A stretch of 64,000 bases of DNA, taken from NCBI RefSeq assembly GCF_014201115.1, contig NZ_JACHDO010000001.1:4960001-5024000 (forward strand), read 5' to 3'. The notes beneath the pieces were generated by a model. That model worked only from the letters and a program-made list of their open reading frames with translations, was not told the DNA's origin and searched no databases. Of the stretch, positions 17,565-25,941 are shown piece after piece. The position numbers and the translations under genes were made by a program. Every line of letters begins with the position of its first letter. The first letter of the stretch is position 1. This DNA comes from Nocardiopsis metallicus (GTDB lineage: Bacteria; Actinomycetota; Actinomycetes; Streptosporangiales; Streptosporangiaceae).

Positions 17565-17870
17565 TCAGGCCTGGACCTGGACGTCGATGACCTTGCCGAC
17601 CTCGGCCTTCACCGCGTACTCGCCGGTGAAGCCCTGGGAGGCCAGCACCCGCACCTTCCAGTCGCCGTCGGCGGCGAAGAAGCGGAAGGTGCCCTCGTCG
17701 CCGGTGGCGACCTCGCCGACGAAGTCGTCGGACTCGTTCAGCAGCCGGGCGTAGGCGCCGCGCAGGGGCTGACCGTCACGGGTCACCGTACCCTGGATGA
17801 CCGCCTGGTTGCCAGCGTCGACGTCGGCCAGTGCCACGCCGCCCTCGGGTGCTCCGCAGGTGTCGCTCAC
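17565..17870 (-). CDS. DUF1416 protein
   Basis: 101 residues from GTG 17870, which overlaps the sseA stop as GTGA; codons upstream of it belong to sseA sequence. It begins SDTCGAPEGG and continues as a beta-sandwich (VIQGTVTRDGQPLRGAYARLLNESDDFVGEV). DUF1416 is an actinobacterial family that almost always follows a thiosulfate sulfurtransferase. The N-terminal Cys in DTCGAP might accept or carry sulfur (inference). Function not established. Confidence 0.8.
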   Translation of the reverse strand: MSDTCGAPEGGVALADVDAGNQAVIQGTVTRDGQPLRGAYARLLNESDDFVGEVATGDEGTFRFFAADGDWKVRVLASQGFTGEYAVKAEVGKVIDVQVQA

Positions 17871-18712
17871 TTGGCCTCCGCCTCTCCGAGCTCGACCGGC
17901 ACGCCCACCAGGGAGCCGTACTCGGTCCACGAGCCGTCGTAGTTCTTGACGTTCTCCAGGCCGACGATCTCGTGCAGGGCGAACCAGGTGTGCGAGGAGC
18001 GCTCACCGATCCTGCAGTAGGCGATGATCTCCTTGTCGAGGTCCACCCCGGCCTCGGTGTAGAGCTCGCGCAGTTCCTCGGCGGTCTTGAAGGTGCCGTC
18101 CTCGTTGGCCGTCTTGGCCCACGGGATGTTGCGCGCGGTCGGGATGTGGCCCGGGCGCTGCGAGGTCTCCTGCGGCAGGTGCGCGGGGGCCAGCAGCTTG
18201 CCGGTGAACTCGTCGGGCGAGCGGACGTCGACCAGGTCCTTGGTTCCGATGGCCTCGACGACCTCGTCGCGGAAGGCGCGGATCGAGGAGTCCTGCTCCT
18301 TGGCCTTGTACTCGGTGGCGGCCCGCTCCGGGACCTCCTCGACGAGCTCGCGGGAGTCGAGTTCCCACTTCTTGCGGCCGCCGTCGAGCAGACGGACGTT
18401 GTCGTGGCCGTAGAGCTTGAAGTACCAGTAGGCGTAGGCCGCGAACCAGTTGTTGTTGCCGCCGTACAGAATGACCTGGTCGTCGTTGCCGATGCCCTTG
18501 GCGGACAGCAGCTTCTCGAAACCGGTCTGGTCCACGAAGTCGCGGCGGACGGGGTCCTGGAGGTCCGTCTTCCAATCGATCTTGACGGCGCCGGGGATGT
18601 GGCCCTTGTCGTAGGCGGACGTGTCCTCGTCCACCTCGACGAGAACGACGTTGGCGTCGTCCAGGTGAGCCTCCACCCAGTCGGCGTCCACAAGGACGTC
18701 GGAGCGGCTCAT
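17867..18712 (-). CDS. sseA: Thiosulfate sulfurtransferase (tandem rhodanese)
   Basis: 281 residues with two rhodanese domains; the second carries the active-site loop AYCRIGERSSHTWFAL, whose Cys takes the persulfide. It moves sulfane sulfur from thiosulfate or 3-mercaptopyruvate to thiol acceptors or cyanide. ATG 18712 has AGGAGG upstream. DUF1416 is translationally coupled behind it. The transcript probably begins near 19169 with a cysteine-rich leader ORF, giving a leader of over 450 nt, which suggests control by cysteine supply. Confidence 0.92.
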   Translation of the reverse strand: MSRSDVLVDADWVEAHLDDANVVLVEVDEDTSAYDKGHIPGAVKIDWKTDLQDPVRRDFVDQTGFEKLLSAKGIGNDDQVILYGGNNNWFAAYAYWYFKLYGHDNVRLLDGGRKKWELDSRELVEEVPERAATEYKAKEQDSSIRAFRDEVVEAIGTKDLVDVRSPDEFTGKLLAPAHLPQETSQRPGHIPTARNIPWAKTANEDGTFKTAEELRELYTEAGVDLDKEIIAYCRIGERSSHTWFALHEIVGLENVKNYDGSWTEYGSLVGVPVELGEAEAK

Positions 18713-19081
18713 GGGGAACCTCCTGTGTTTGAAGTGCGGTGTCGCGTGTGCGGTCGGTGCGTCGCGTTCCGGGGGCGCGGTGCCCGGAACAGGGGTCTCA
18801 GGCGGCTTCCCCAGCCCTGATCGCTGCTCCGTGGGAACAGAACAGGAGAAGGGGGAGCTCTACGCGTGGGGTAGGGCGGTCGCGGCGGTGGCGAGCCGTC
18901 CCGGGGCACAGGAGGGTGTGACGGAGACAGGCCGTCAGCGTGGAGACGGAGCTGGTGAACGTCCGTCGTCGTCCGCCGGGGCCTGTGGAGGACCGTCTCC
19001 GGGAGGAGGGGTCGTCCCCGTCGTGTGCACGGGAAGGGCCGGTCGCGGGGAGCGAGCGGGGGCTCGAGGTGCCCGTCCGCC
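18713..19081 (-). other. Long untranslated leader between leader peptide and sseA
   Basis: About 370 bases with no gene I can support. Open frames on both strands here have unconvincing composition and no ribosome sites. If the leader ORF attenuates sseA, the alternative RNA structures or Rho sites should be in this stretch. Confidence 0.4.
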
Positions 19082-19168
19082 CTAGGGACACGGACAGAGC
19101 GCGGCAGCGACGCGGCAGAAGTCCACCGCACGTCGCTTCGTCAGATACGCGCTCGTCAAGGAAGTCAC
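19082..19168 (-). CDS. Leaderless cysteine-rich leader peptide upstream of sseA
   Basis: 28 codons from GTG 19168, ending RRAVDFCRVAAALCPCP then TAG, with three Cys among the last eleven residues. The pattern R-R-x-V-D-x-x-R-V-x-x-A-x-C is that of actinobacterial putative leader peptides found before sulfur-assimilation genes; polycysteine leader ORFs are known cysteine-responsive attenuators in mycobacteria. A -10 TAGCGT (19181-19176) and -35 GTGACA (19205-19200), 18 bases apart, put the transcript start at the GTG, so it is leaderless. TTG 19159 is an alternative start. Confidence 0.7.
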   Translation of the reverse strand: MTSLTSAYLTKRRAVDFCRVAAALCPCP

Positions 19169-19175
19169 GTCCTAG

Positions 19176-19205
19176 ACGCTACAGGCCGGACCGCGCTCTT
19201 GTCAC
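19176..19205 (-). promoter_or_regulatory. Promoter of the sseA leader transcript
   Basis: -35 GTGACA (19205-19200), 18-base spacer, -10 TAGCGT (19181-19176); predicted start 19169, at the leader peptide GTG. Confidence 0.55.
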
Positions 19206-19268
19206 TGGTGTCCTGGATCACAAGATGAGCATTCCACGCTGTGAGACAGGGAGGCGGACCGACCGGGT

Positions 19269-19592
19269 TCAGAGCACGACCTCGCCGAGCGCGGCGATCA
19301 CGTCCGCCTTGCGGGGCTGGCCCCCGGCCCGGCGGACCACCCGACCGTCCGCGGCGAGCACGAACACCGTGGGGGTTTCCTGAATCTCCCACGCACGCAC
19401 GAGGTCGAGCCGGGACTCCGCGTCGACCTCCACGTGGGCCACCCCCTCGACCATGCCCGCCACGTCCTCCAGGACGCGGCGGGTGGCGCGGCAGGGCTGG
19501 CAGAAGGCGCTGGAGAACTGCACGAGCGTGGCTCTCGCGCCCAGCTCGGCGCCGAGGAGGTCGGCGCCGAGCTTCTCCGTCGCCGGGGCCAT
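19269..19592 (-). CDS. Thioredoxin family protein
   Basis: 107 residues, a bare thioredoxin fold without signal peptide. The active site is FSSAFCQPCRATRRVL (CQPC, near residues 31-34) and the cis-Pro loop is EIQETPTVFVLA. Cytoplasmic disulfide reductase or thiol-regulation role. It starts inside the stop codon of the DUF2993 gene (TGATG overlap at 19592), so it is translationally coupled to it. Sulfur genes sit downstream, but with their own promoter. Confidence 0.8.
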   Translation of the reverse strand: MAPATEKLGADLLGAELGARATLVQFSSAFCQPCRATRRVLEDVAGMVEGVAHVEVDAESRLDLVRAWEIQETPTVFVLAADGRVVRRAGGQPRKADVIAALGEVVL

Positions 19593-20290
19593 CAGACGGC
19601 CTCGGAGCCCGTCAGCGGGACGTCCTCGCCGGTGCCGGTGATCTTGAGGCCGCTTGAGGTGGCCTCCATGTCCGTAGCGGTCAGGCCGAAGGGCAGCTCG
19701 GGCACCTGGGCGCTGAAGGTCAGCATGTTCGTGACCACGCCGTCGACGTCGAAGGGCACGTCGCCCACCTCGATGTCGATCGGGGTCACGTACAGGGTGT
19801 CGTCCTCGACGGTGAACTCGCCGCCGGTGGAGACCGAGGTGCTCAGGCCCAGCTCGGGGAAGGCCAGCTCACCGCTGATGCGGGGCTCGCCGTTCTCGGT
19901 GCTGATGGTCATGCCCTCGGGCAGGTACGGGTTGAAGTAGGTGTAGGGGACCACGAAGGAGCCGTCCACCCGGCCCGCGGTCACCGTGGGCTCGTTCATC
20001 AGGTCGCTCAGCGGGGCCTCGACCTCGGAGGCGGTCGCCTCGACCTTCTCGACCGTCACCCCGCCCATGGTGGCGCTGGCCGCCTCGATGTTGACCTCGG
20101 TGTAGGTACCGCTGACCACCTGGGGAAGGAAGGCCCAGCCCTCGATCGAGACGTCGGGTTCCTCGGACATCTCCATCTGCTGCGCCAGCCGCTCGGCCAG
20201 GGTGTTCTGCGCGAACGAACGCGCTCCGATATCCGCCGCCACGACGAGCGCGGCGAGAAGGATCAGGAAGACGACAAGGAACTTACGCAT
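19592..20290 (-). CDS. DUF2993 (LmeA-like) secreted protein
   Basis: 232 residues. Signal anchor or signal peptide (RKFLVVFLILLAALVVAADIG) followed by a DUF2993 domain with alternating beta strands (FLPQVVSGTYTEVNIEAASATMGGV). Mycobacterial LmeA of this family is a periplasmic phospholipid-binding protein needed for lipomannan maturation; the role here is inferred from that. It is coupled to the thioredoxin gene behind it. Confidence 0.75.
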   Translation of the reverse strand: MRKFLVVFLILLAALVVAADIGARSFAQNTLAERLAQQMEMSEEPDVSIEGWAFLPQVVSGTYTEVNIEAASATMGGVTVEKVEATASEVEAPLSDLMNEPTVTAGRVDGSFVVPYTYFNPYLPEGMTISTENGEPRISGELAFPELGLSTSVSTGGEFTVEDDTLYVTPIDIEVGDVPFDVDGVVTNMLTFSAQVPELPFGLTATDMEATSSGLKITGTGEDVPLTGSEAV

Positions 20291-20367
20291 CGGACTCCCA
20301 GCACACTTTCTTTGGCTCCGGCGCGGCTCTCGGCTGGGTCATCCGGCCGGTCTCGGTCACACGCCAT

Positions 20368-20386
20368 CGGCACCCGACGGGTGCCG
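20368..20386 (-). terminator. Hairpin upstream of DUF2993 gene
   Basis: CGGCACCCG and CGGGTGCCG arms around one base (real loop about five bases), between the end of the ABM membrane gene and the DUF2993 start. A second hairpin CTCCGGC/GCCGGAG lies at 20489-20506, nearer the gene end. Confidence 0.45.
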
Positions 20387-20533
20387 GTCATGAAAAACCT
20401 GTAGGGAAGGGTACTTCACCCTGGTTGAGACGCACGGCGCCCGGGGTCGGTTGCGCCCACCGGACGCGCCCGTGGGCGCCAGACAGCGCTCCGGCCTTCG
20501 CCGGAGGGCCGCGCCAACCCGGGTCTTGCCTGT

Positions 20534-21676
20534 TCAGCGGGGCATCAGCATGGCGGCGAGGCCGTCGTTGGCGGCTGCGCCGGAGAGGGAGAGTTCGATC
20601 ACGTTGGTGGCCACCACGTGCGCGGTCAGGCGCCGGGTGAACTCCACGACGTGCGGCTGCTGCTCGTGCTCCTCCTGGGCGAGTTCGTCCCGGTAGATCG
20701 CGTAGACGATGCGCTGCAGGGGCGCGCTGGGCACGATGTGCGCGGCGAACAGAAGGGTGTCCGGCTCGCGTTTGGCGACCTCGGCGACGACGGCGTTGGC
20801 GAGCTGGTCGAACCCGCCGCCCTGGCCTTCGGCGAGCGTGTAGATCGTGATGACGCCGCGCAGCTTGCTGGGCGGCGGGGCGGGGGCGTCCGCGTAGAGG
20901 TCGTCGTAGGTGTCGGCGTTGCGGCGCTTGCGGCGCACGGGCTCCTCCTGGGGCTCGTCGTCGAGTTCGTCGTCTTCGTCGTCGTACTCGTCGTCGTAGT
21001 AGTCGTCATCGTCGTAGAGGTCACGGCGCGGCTTGGCGACCAGCGCCGCGGCGCCCCAGAGGGACGAGATCGCGCCGAGCATCAGCAGCGGGCCGAGGGA
21101 GCCGAGCCCCATGCGGCCGACCACGACGCAGAGGAGCACCGCGAGGACGACCAGCCCCAGCACCGAGAGGTCGGTCATGCCGGAACCACGGGATCCGCGT
21201 CGGGCGACGGCGATGACCGCGAGGACGAGGATGATGGCGACGAAGCCCTGCACACCGTTGACCAGCGAGCGGGGGATCAGGTCGTAGTGGTCGCCCAGCG
21301 GAGGGAAAGCGGTGCCGAACCGGCCGCTGATGCGGTCGACGCTCAGCACCACGAGGGGAACGACGGTCAGGGCGGTGACGAACAGGCGCGCGGTGAAGCG
21401 GGCGTTCGGCGAACGGACCGCGTATTCCAGTGCGCCCCAGGCCATGAAGAGCGGACCTATGAGGCTGACACCGATGTGCAGCAGCCGGAAGGTGAGCTCC
21501 CCGAAGTCGAAGAGCACACCGATCACCGCGGCGCTGAGACCGAGCGTCACACCGAAGGCGGCGACCAGCCAGGCGATCGCTGCCACACTGGGACGGCGTT
21601 GGGCATAAGCGGTCAGCGCGGCGGTGGCGCTCCAGCCCACCAACGCGCTTATGAATGTCAGTCCTACCGTGACCAT
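20534..21676 (-). CDS. Polytopic membrane protein with acidic linker and ABM-like domain
   Basis: 380 residues from ATG 21676 (GTG 21724 is in frame but would add 16 non-membrane residues). About seven hydrophobic helices in residues 1-215 are followed by a highly acidic linker (DLYDDDDYYDDEYDDEDDELDD) and a C-terminal domain, VITIYTLAEGQGGGFDQLANAVV ... EFTRRLTAHVV, that resembles the antibiotic biosynthesis monooxygenase / dimeric alpha-beta barrel fold. The soluble domain is probably cytoplasmic. Function unknown. Confidence 0.6.
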   Translation of the reverse strand: MVTVGLTFISALVGWSATAALTAYAQRRPSVAAIAWLVAAFGVTLGLSAAVIGVLFDFGELTFRLLHIGVSLIGPLFMAWGALEYAVRSPNARFTARLFVTALTVVPLVVLSVDRISGRFGTAFPPLGDHYDLIPRSLVNGVQGFVAIILVLAVIAVARRGSRGSGMTDLSVLGLVVLAVLLCVVVGRMGLGSLGPLLMLGAISSLWGAAALVAKPRRDLYDDDDYYDDEYDDEDDELDDEPQEEPVRRKRRNADTYDDLYADAPAPPPSKLRGVITIYTLAEGQGGGFDQLANAVVAEVAKREPDTLLFAAHIVPSAPLQRIVYAIYRDELAQEEHEQQPHVVEFTRRLTAHVVATNVIELSLSGAAANDGLAAMLMPR

Positions 21677-21925
21677 CTCGACAATGATGCTGCACGACAA
21701 CGGGTGGATGTGCACCCCGTGCACTTTCGGTGGGACAGTCTCCGGGAAGATCCCGCAGAGTGGAGGCCGAAACCGGGTTCGACACTGTGATCTTCATCAC
21801 CAGGTTTGACGGCGTCGCGCAGTCGCCGCACTCGGCCCGTAGGTGGTCATAAGCTCGCAGTACGCGGGGAGCGCCACCCCGGAGATCCGGAGGGTCGCCT
21901 CCCCCACCCAAGCCAGGAGAGAACC

Positions 21926-22732
21926 GTGTCACACGACGCCGTTTCCCCGAATCCGGTCGGCACCGGAGCCGCCTTCTTCGACGTGGACAACACGCTGATG
22001 CGCGGCGCGTCGATCTACCACTTCGCCCGCGGCCTGGCCTCCCGCGACCTGTTCACCACCCGGGACCTGATGCGGTTCGCGTGGGGGCAGACGGTGTTCC
22101 GGGTGACCGGAAGCGAGCAGCCCGAGCACATCAACGCCGCCCGCGAGGCCGCCCTGGCCTTCGTCGCCGGGCACGACGTACAGGACCTGGTCTCCCTGTG
22201 CGAGGAGATCTACGACGACACCATGGCCGACCGCATCTGGGAGGGCACCCGCGCGCTCGTGCAGGGCCACCTGGACGCCGGGCGGCCGGTGTGGCTGGTC
22301 ACCGCGACCCCGGTGGAACTGGCCCAGATCATCCGCCGCCGCCTGGGGCTGACGGGCGCGCTGGGCACCGAGGCCGAGAGCATCGACGGGGTGTACACGG
22401 GACGGCTCAACGGCGACCTGCTGCACGGTCCGGCCAAGGCCGTGGCGGTGCGGGCGCTCGCCCACAAGGAAGGGTGGGACCTGTCGGCCTGTTCGGCCTA
22501 CAGCGACTCCTCCAACGACCTGCCGCTGCTCTCCCTGGTCGGCGACCCGCACGCGGTCAACCCGGACGGGGACCTGCGCCGGTACGCGCGCACCCACGAG
22601 TGGCCGGTACACGACTTCCGCAGGCACCGGGCGGCGCTGAAGGTGGCAGTTCCCGCCGCCGTGGCGGGCGCCGTCGCCGGAGCCGTGGCGGTACGCGCCG
22701 TCAGACACCGCAGATCCCCCACCGCCCGCTGA
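21926..22732 (+). CDS. HAD-IB family hydrolase (SerB/CicA-like)
   Basis: 268 residues from GTG 21926, with AGGAGA five bases upstream. Motif I is AFFDVDNTLMRG with the nucleophile Asp, motif II is LVTATPVELAQ, and motif IV is AYSDSSNDLPLL. The cap is helical, as in subfamily IB. A C-terminal Ala/Val-rich helix (AVPAAVAGAVAGAVAVRAV) looks like a membrane anchor. Relatives dephosphorylate phosphoserine or lysophosphatidic acid; the substrate cannot be read from the sequence. Confidence 0.82.
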   Translation: MSHDAVSPNPVGTGAAFFDVDNTLMRGASIYHFARGLASRDLFTTRDLMRFAWGQTVFRVTGSEQPEHINAAREAALAFVAGHDVQDLVSLCEEIYDDTMADRIWEGTRALVQGHLDAGRPVWLVTATPVELAQIIRRRLGLTGALGTEAESIDGVYTGRLNGDLLHGPAKAVAVRALAHKEGWDLSACSAYSDSSNDLPLLSLVGDPHAVNPDGDLRRYARTHEWPVHDFRRHRAALKVAVPAAVAGAVAGAVAVRAVRHRRSPTAR

Positions 22733-22769
22733 GGTCGGTGCCGGGCCCGGGCCCAGGCGAGCGCGGGCC

Positions 22770-23465
22770 TCACGCGCGCCGGTGGAACGCACGCCGGTAG
22801 AACACGGGCCGGGCCAGCATGCCTTCGGCCTTCAGGGCGCCGCGCACGTGTCGGTAGAAGCTCGGTCGACGGAACTGGGCGAACAGGAAGCGCCCCGGCC
22901 CGCCCGGGATCCGCACGTGGTTGACGAGCGCGTAGGGCGCCTCTGTCAACGGCCGGAGCAGGGTCGAGTTGTCCACCCCGACCACGTCGGTGTACCAGCG
23001 GGTCAGCCCCTCCCAGACCGCCTGGGCCCGTTCGGGGTCCGGCGCGGTGAAGTGGTTGAGCAGAAACGTGGCGGAGGGATCGTCTCCGGTCTCCCCGATC
23101 CGGCTGGTGTTCTCGGCCGTCATCACGAGTTCGCCGTCCAGGCGGCGGTAGGGGTCGGAGTCCAACACGTCCGGCACGGCTTCGGGTGCGGTGGTGGTGA
23201 CGAGCAGGACCACGTCGAAGCGCGGGCCGCCCGGTAGCGGAGGCATGAACACCGCCTCGTAGACCGTAGTGGCGACGACGGCGGGGAGCCGCTCCAGCTC
23301 CTCCGCGATCCCGCGGAACTCCACCAGGGCGTCGTCCAGCTCCCGGCTGCGCCGGACCAGCGGCGCGCGCCCGGGCGGGGCGATGCTCGCGCCGACATAC
23401 ACGTAGCCGTAGGGGCGGGGCTCGAGGAAGTCGGTTCGGTGCTGGCCAGGGCGGTTGCTGGGCAT
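22770..23465 (-). CDS. Hypothetical protein divergent from MarR regulator
   Basis: 231 residues, starting at ATG 23465 with GAGGAGG upstream. Not recognised. It has YGYVYVGASIAPPGRAPLV near the start, AVFMPPLPGGPRFDVVLLVTT in the middle and FLFAQFRRPSFYRHVRGALKAEG near the end, which suggests a soluble alpha/beta protein, perhaps two ferredoxin-like repeats. Its promoter shares the palindrome at 23533-23563 with the marR-type gene, so it is the likely regulated target. Confidence 0.6.
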   Translation of the reverse strand: MPSNRPGQHRTDFLEPRPYGYVYVGASIAPPGRAPLVRRSRELDDALVEFRGIAEELERLPAVVATTVYEAVFMPPLPGGPRFDVVLLVTTTAPEAVPDVLDSDPYRRLDGELVMTAENTSRIGETGDDPSATFLLNHFTAPDPERAQAVWEGLTRWYTDVVGVDNSTLLRPLTEAPYALVNHVRIPGGPGRFLFAQFRRPSFYRHVRGALKAEGMLARPVFYRRAFHRRA

Positions 23466-23532
23466 CGGTTCCTCCTCACTCGGGGCACGGGCCCCTCGGC
23501 TCGCTCTCCGACACCTGAGCCTAGCCCAACAC

Positions 23533-23563
23533 TTTGCATTTCCAAATAGTTTGGGAATACAAA
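23533..23563. promoter_or_regulatory. MarR-type operator palindrome
   Basis: Arms TTTGCATTTCCAAA (23533-23546) and TTTGGGAATACAAA (23550-23563) match as an inverted repeat at 12 of 14 positions, with a 3-base centre. It stands out as AT-rich in a GC-rich region and lies between two divergent genes, five bases before the regulator's first ATG. Confidence 0.7.
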
Positions 23564-23567
23564 TTAT

Positions 23568-24065
23568 ATGCTCGTGTGTATGACAGACGACAGGCCCCCA
23601 GAGCCCTCTGACGGACCGGACCGCGCACTCGTGGCGGAGCTGGGCGTCATACCCCAGCTGGAGGTCTACTTCCGGCGGATCCGGGTGGACATGCCCGCCA
23701 AGGTCGCCTCAGTGTTCGCCGAACACGGGCTGACCGCGCGGCACGGTGGAGTGCTCGGCCAGTTGGCAGTGGTCCCGTCGATCGGGGTGTCCGAACTCGC
23801 CAGGCGGATGGCGGTGTCGGTACCGACCGCGAGCGAGCTGGCCGGGGACCTGCGACGCGCTGGGCTCGTGGTGGCGGAGGGAGACCCCGACAACCGGCGA
23901 CGCACCCTCCTCAGCCTGGCCGAGGACTACCGGCCCTCGGTGGAGTCCTTGGTGGCGGCACAGGCCGCACCGCTCCAGCGCGCGATGGAGCGTCTGCCGG
24001 AGCGGGACAGGAAGGGGTTCGCGGCGGGCCTGCGGGCCTGGGCCGAGGAGATGCGCGACTGGTAG
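23568..24065 (+). CDS. MarR family transcriptional regulator
   Basis: 165 residues from ATG 23568; ATG 23580 is an equally good start because a TTATAT box lies at 23564-23569 and no ribosome site is present. The winged helix-turn-helix core is GLTARHGGVLGQLAVVPSIGVSELARRMAVSVPTASELAGDLRRAGLV, with wing EGDPDNRRRTLLSL. N- and C-terminal helices form the dimer interface. It probably represses itself and the divergent gene through the palindrome at 23533-23563. Its ligand is unknown. Confidence 0.85.
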   Translation: MLVCMTDDRPPEPSDGPDRALVAELGVIPQLEVYFRRIRVDMPAKVASVFAEHGLTARHGGVLGQLAVVPSIGVSELARRMAVSVPTASELAGDLRRAGLVVAEGDPDNRRRTLLSLAEDYRPSVESLVAAQAAPLQRAMERLPERDRKGFAAGLRAWAEEMRDW

Positions 24066-24336
24066 GACGCCCCGCGTAGCGCGGCCCGGAGCAGTTCGGA
24101 GGGGGTGTCCGGGGTTTCGCCGACCAACTGCCCGGGGCCCTCCACCCGTCCGCGCTCAACGCCTGGCCCTCGCGGCCGTTCCTTCCTCGTGACGCAAAGA
24201 CGGCGGCGAGGGTGCTGGGGCTCCGCAGGCCGACTCCGGGGTCCAGCGGGAAAACCGGCGGAGGGACGGGCGCATGAGCGGGCGTGATGTCCTTAACCCG
24301 GGCGGGTGTGTGTCCGCTGCTTCCGCAACCCGTCTC

Positions 24337-24406
24337 TTCGCCGTGATCTTGCTACCAGAAGCGAAATCGGCGCCAACCTTGCCTCTGGTAGCAAGATCAC
24401 GGCGAA
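24337..24406. repeat. Perfect 23-bp inverted repeat
   Basis: Arms at 24337-24359 and 24384-24406, identical as reverse complements (core GATCTTGCTACCAGA), with a 24-base loop. Located between the convergent MarR and SDR genes. It could be a bidirectional terminator or a mobile palindromic (MITE/REP-like) unit. The rest of 24066-24453 shows nothing else. Confidence 0.65.
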
Positions 24407-24453
24407 AGAAGGGGCCGAAATCGAACCCGGGGGCTGGCTCGGCTGGCGGGCCC

Positions 24454-25395
24454 CTAACGGCCCAGGGTCGCGCGGGCCAGGGCGAGGACGTGGACCGGGC
24501 GCAGACCGGCGCCTCGGTTGCGGGGGGAGCCGCCGCGGCTGTGCGCGTAGGACTCGAAGGCCTCGGCGGAGCTGTAGGAGGGTGCCCAGTCCAGGGCCCG
24601 GCTCAGCGGAGCGGGGTCCAGCCGGGAGGCGGTCAGGCCCGCTCCCACCGCGCGAGCCGCGCTGGAGCTGGCGTAGTCGATCCGACCGTGCTTGGCCACG
24701 CCGCGCAGCACCCTGAGCCCGCGTGCGGGGACCGGGAAGCGCTGGCCGCCGATACGGCGCAGGCAGTGGGAGAGCGGGACGGCGTCCGCCGCGGAGACGT
24801 CGAAGAAACCGGTCCGGTCGCTGAGCGCCATGCGCACCAGCGCCTCGGCGCCGTCGTCCTCGTGCAGGAACTGCACGCGCGGGTCGCGGCCCATGACGGT
24901 GGGCACGACGCGGGAGTCCATGTAACGGGTGAGGGGGGTGTCCACGGACGGACCGATGAGGTTCGCGAACCTGAGGACGGCCACGGACAGGTCGGGGCGG
25001 CGGCGCTGGAGGCCGCGGGTGTGCCGCTCGACCTCGGCGGCGTCGTCGGCGTCCAGGGTGGCGCTGGAGCGCACCACGAGCCGGCGGACGGTGGCGGAGC
25101 GCTGGGCCGCGCCCAGCACCCGCATGGTGCCCAGGAGGTTGTCCTCCCGGTTCGGGCCCTTCTCGGTGTCCAGGCCCAGATGCAGGACCAGCTCCGCGCC
25201 GGACTCGGCGACGATGCGGTCCAGGCTGCCGTCGTGCAGGTCGACGTGCTGGTACTCGACCCCCGTGGTTCCGCTCGGTGGCGGTGAGGAGTCCGCGCCG
25301 ATCACCCGGTGCACGCCGGGCTCCTTGCTCAGGGTCTGTGCGACCCCGGCGGCGAGGGGGCTGGAAACCCCGGTGACGAGTACGACACGAGCCAT
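24454..25395 (-). CDS. NAD-dependent epimerase/dehydratase-like (extended SDR)
   Basis: 313 residues. Rossmann start VVLVTGVSSPLAAGVAQTL carries a TGxxxxxA-type dinucleotide loop. ADSSPP and DLHDGSLDRI fit SDR strand ends. The catalytic YxxxK is not evident where expected (SSATLDADDAAEVER), so it may bind nucleotide without classic dehydrogenase chemistry. The arrangement bS22 then SDR matches a conserved actinobacterial neighbourhood (in mycobacteria, bS22, galE2-like and a serB-like HAD gene lie together), and the HAD gene is also nearby here. Confidence 0.75.
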   Translation of the reverse strand: MARVVLVTGVSSPLAAGVAQTLSKEPGVHRVIGADSSPPPSGTTGVEYQHVDLHDGSLDRIVAESGAELVLHLGLDTEKGPNREDNLLGTMRVLGAAQRSATVRRLVVRSSATLDADDAAEVERHTRGLQRRRPDLSVAVLRFANLIGPSVDTPLTRYMDSRVVPTVMGRDPRVQFLHEDDGAEALVRMALSDRTGFFDVSAADAVPLSHCLRRIGGQRFPVPARGLRVLRGVAKHGRIDYASSSAARAVGAGLTASRLDPAPLSRALDWAPSYSSAEAFESYAHSRGGSPRNRGAGLRPVHVLALARATLGR

Positions 25396-25623
25396 GGCGA
25401 CACGTTCCTTGAAAGGAGACGGTAGTGGTCCGGATGGCCCGCGGACCGTTCACCCGCTCTGGGGTGAACCGGCGACCGCGACCCGTGAAACACAACAGTG
25501 GTTCACCCAGAAAATTCCATTGCCCGGCAAAGAGCCGGGCAGGGAAAGTGAAGTGTCTCCGCGTCCGGGGCGTGCCTGGGCCCGCCCGCGCCCGCGGAGA
25601 GACGACGTACGCCGCGAACGGTC

Positions 25624-25722
25624 CTACTTCTTGTTGCGACGAGCCACACGCGTGCGCTTGAGCAGCTTGCGGTGCTTCTTCTTCGCCATCCGCTTACGGC
25701 GCTTCTTGATGACGGAACCCAT
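25624..25722 (-). CDS. Small ribosomal protein bS22 (AURKAIP1/COX24 domain)
   Basis: 32 residues, very basic: MGSVIKKRRKRMAKKKHRKL and then RTRVARRNKK. It matches the actinobacterial 30S subunit protein called bS22 in mycobacterial ribosome structures. ATG 25722 follows a GGTGA-type site; the longer open frame upstream has no support. It precedes the SDR gene, as in other actinobacteria. Confidence 0.9.
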   Translation of the reverse strand: MGSVIKKRRKRMAKKKHRKLLKRTRVARRNKK

Positions 25723-25941
25723 GGGATCACCTTCTCGCTGACGAGTGAGTACGGACATGCCGAACCACTGGTGACGAACACCGGCTGGCTCGGATGCGGT
25801 TGCTGGGCTCGCCCGGGCACACGCGCGCACGGCGCGGGTGGCCGGTGCGACCGGGGCGGGCCCCGGGGAGGACGACGCTCACTAGACGCACGTCTACCGC
25901 ACCCGTGGCCCCAGCTTACCGCTACGGGCAACCCTGACGGG

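Noticed and set aside
18709..19131. 140-residue frame upstream of sseA on -
   Set aside because: Pro/Arg-rich, no ribosome site, and overlaps the leader peptide in another frame.
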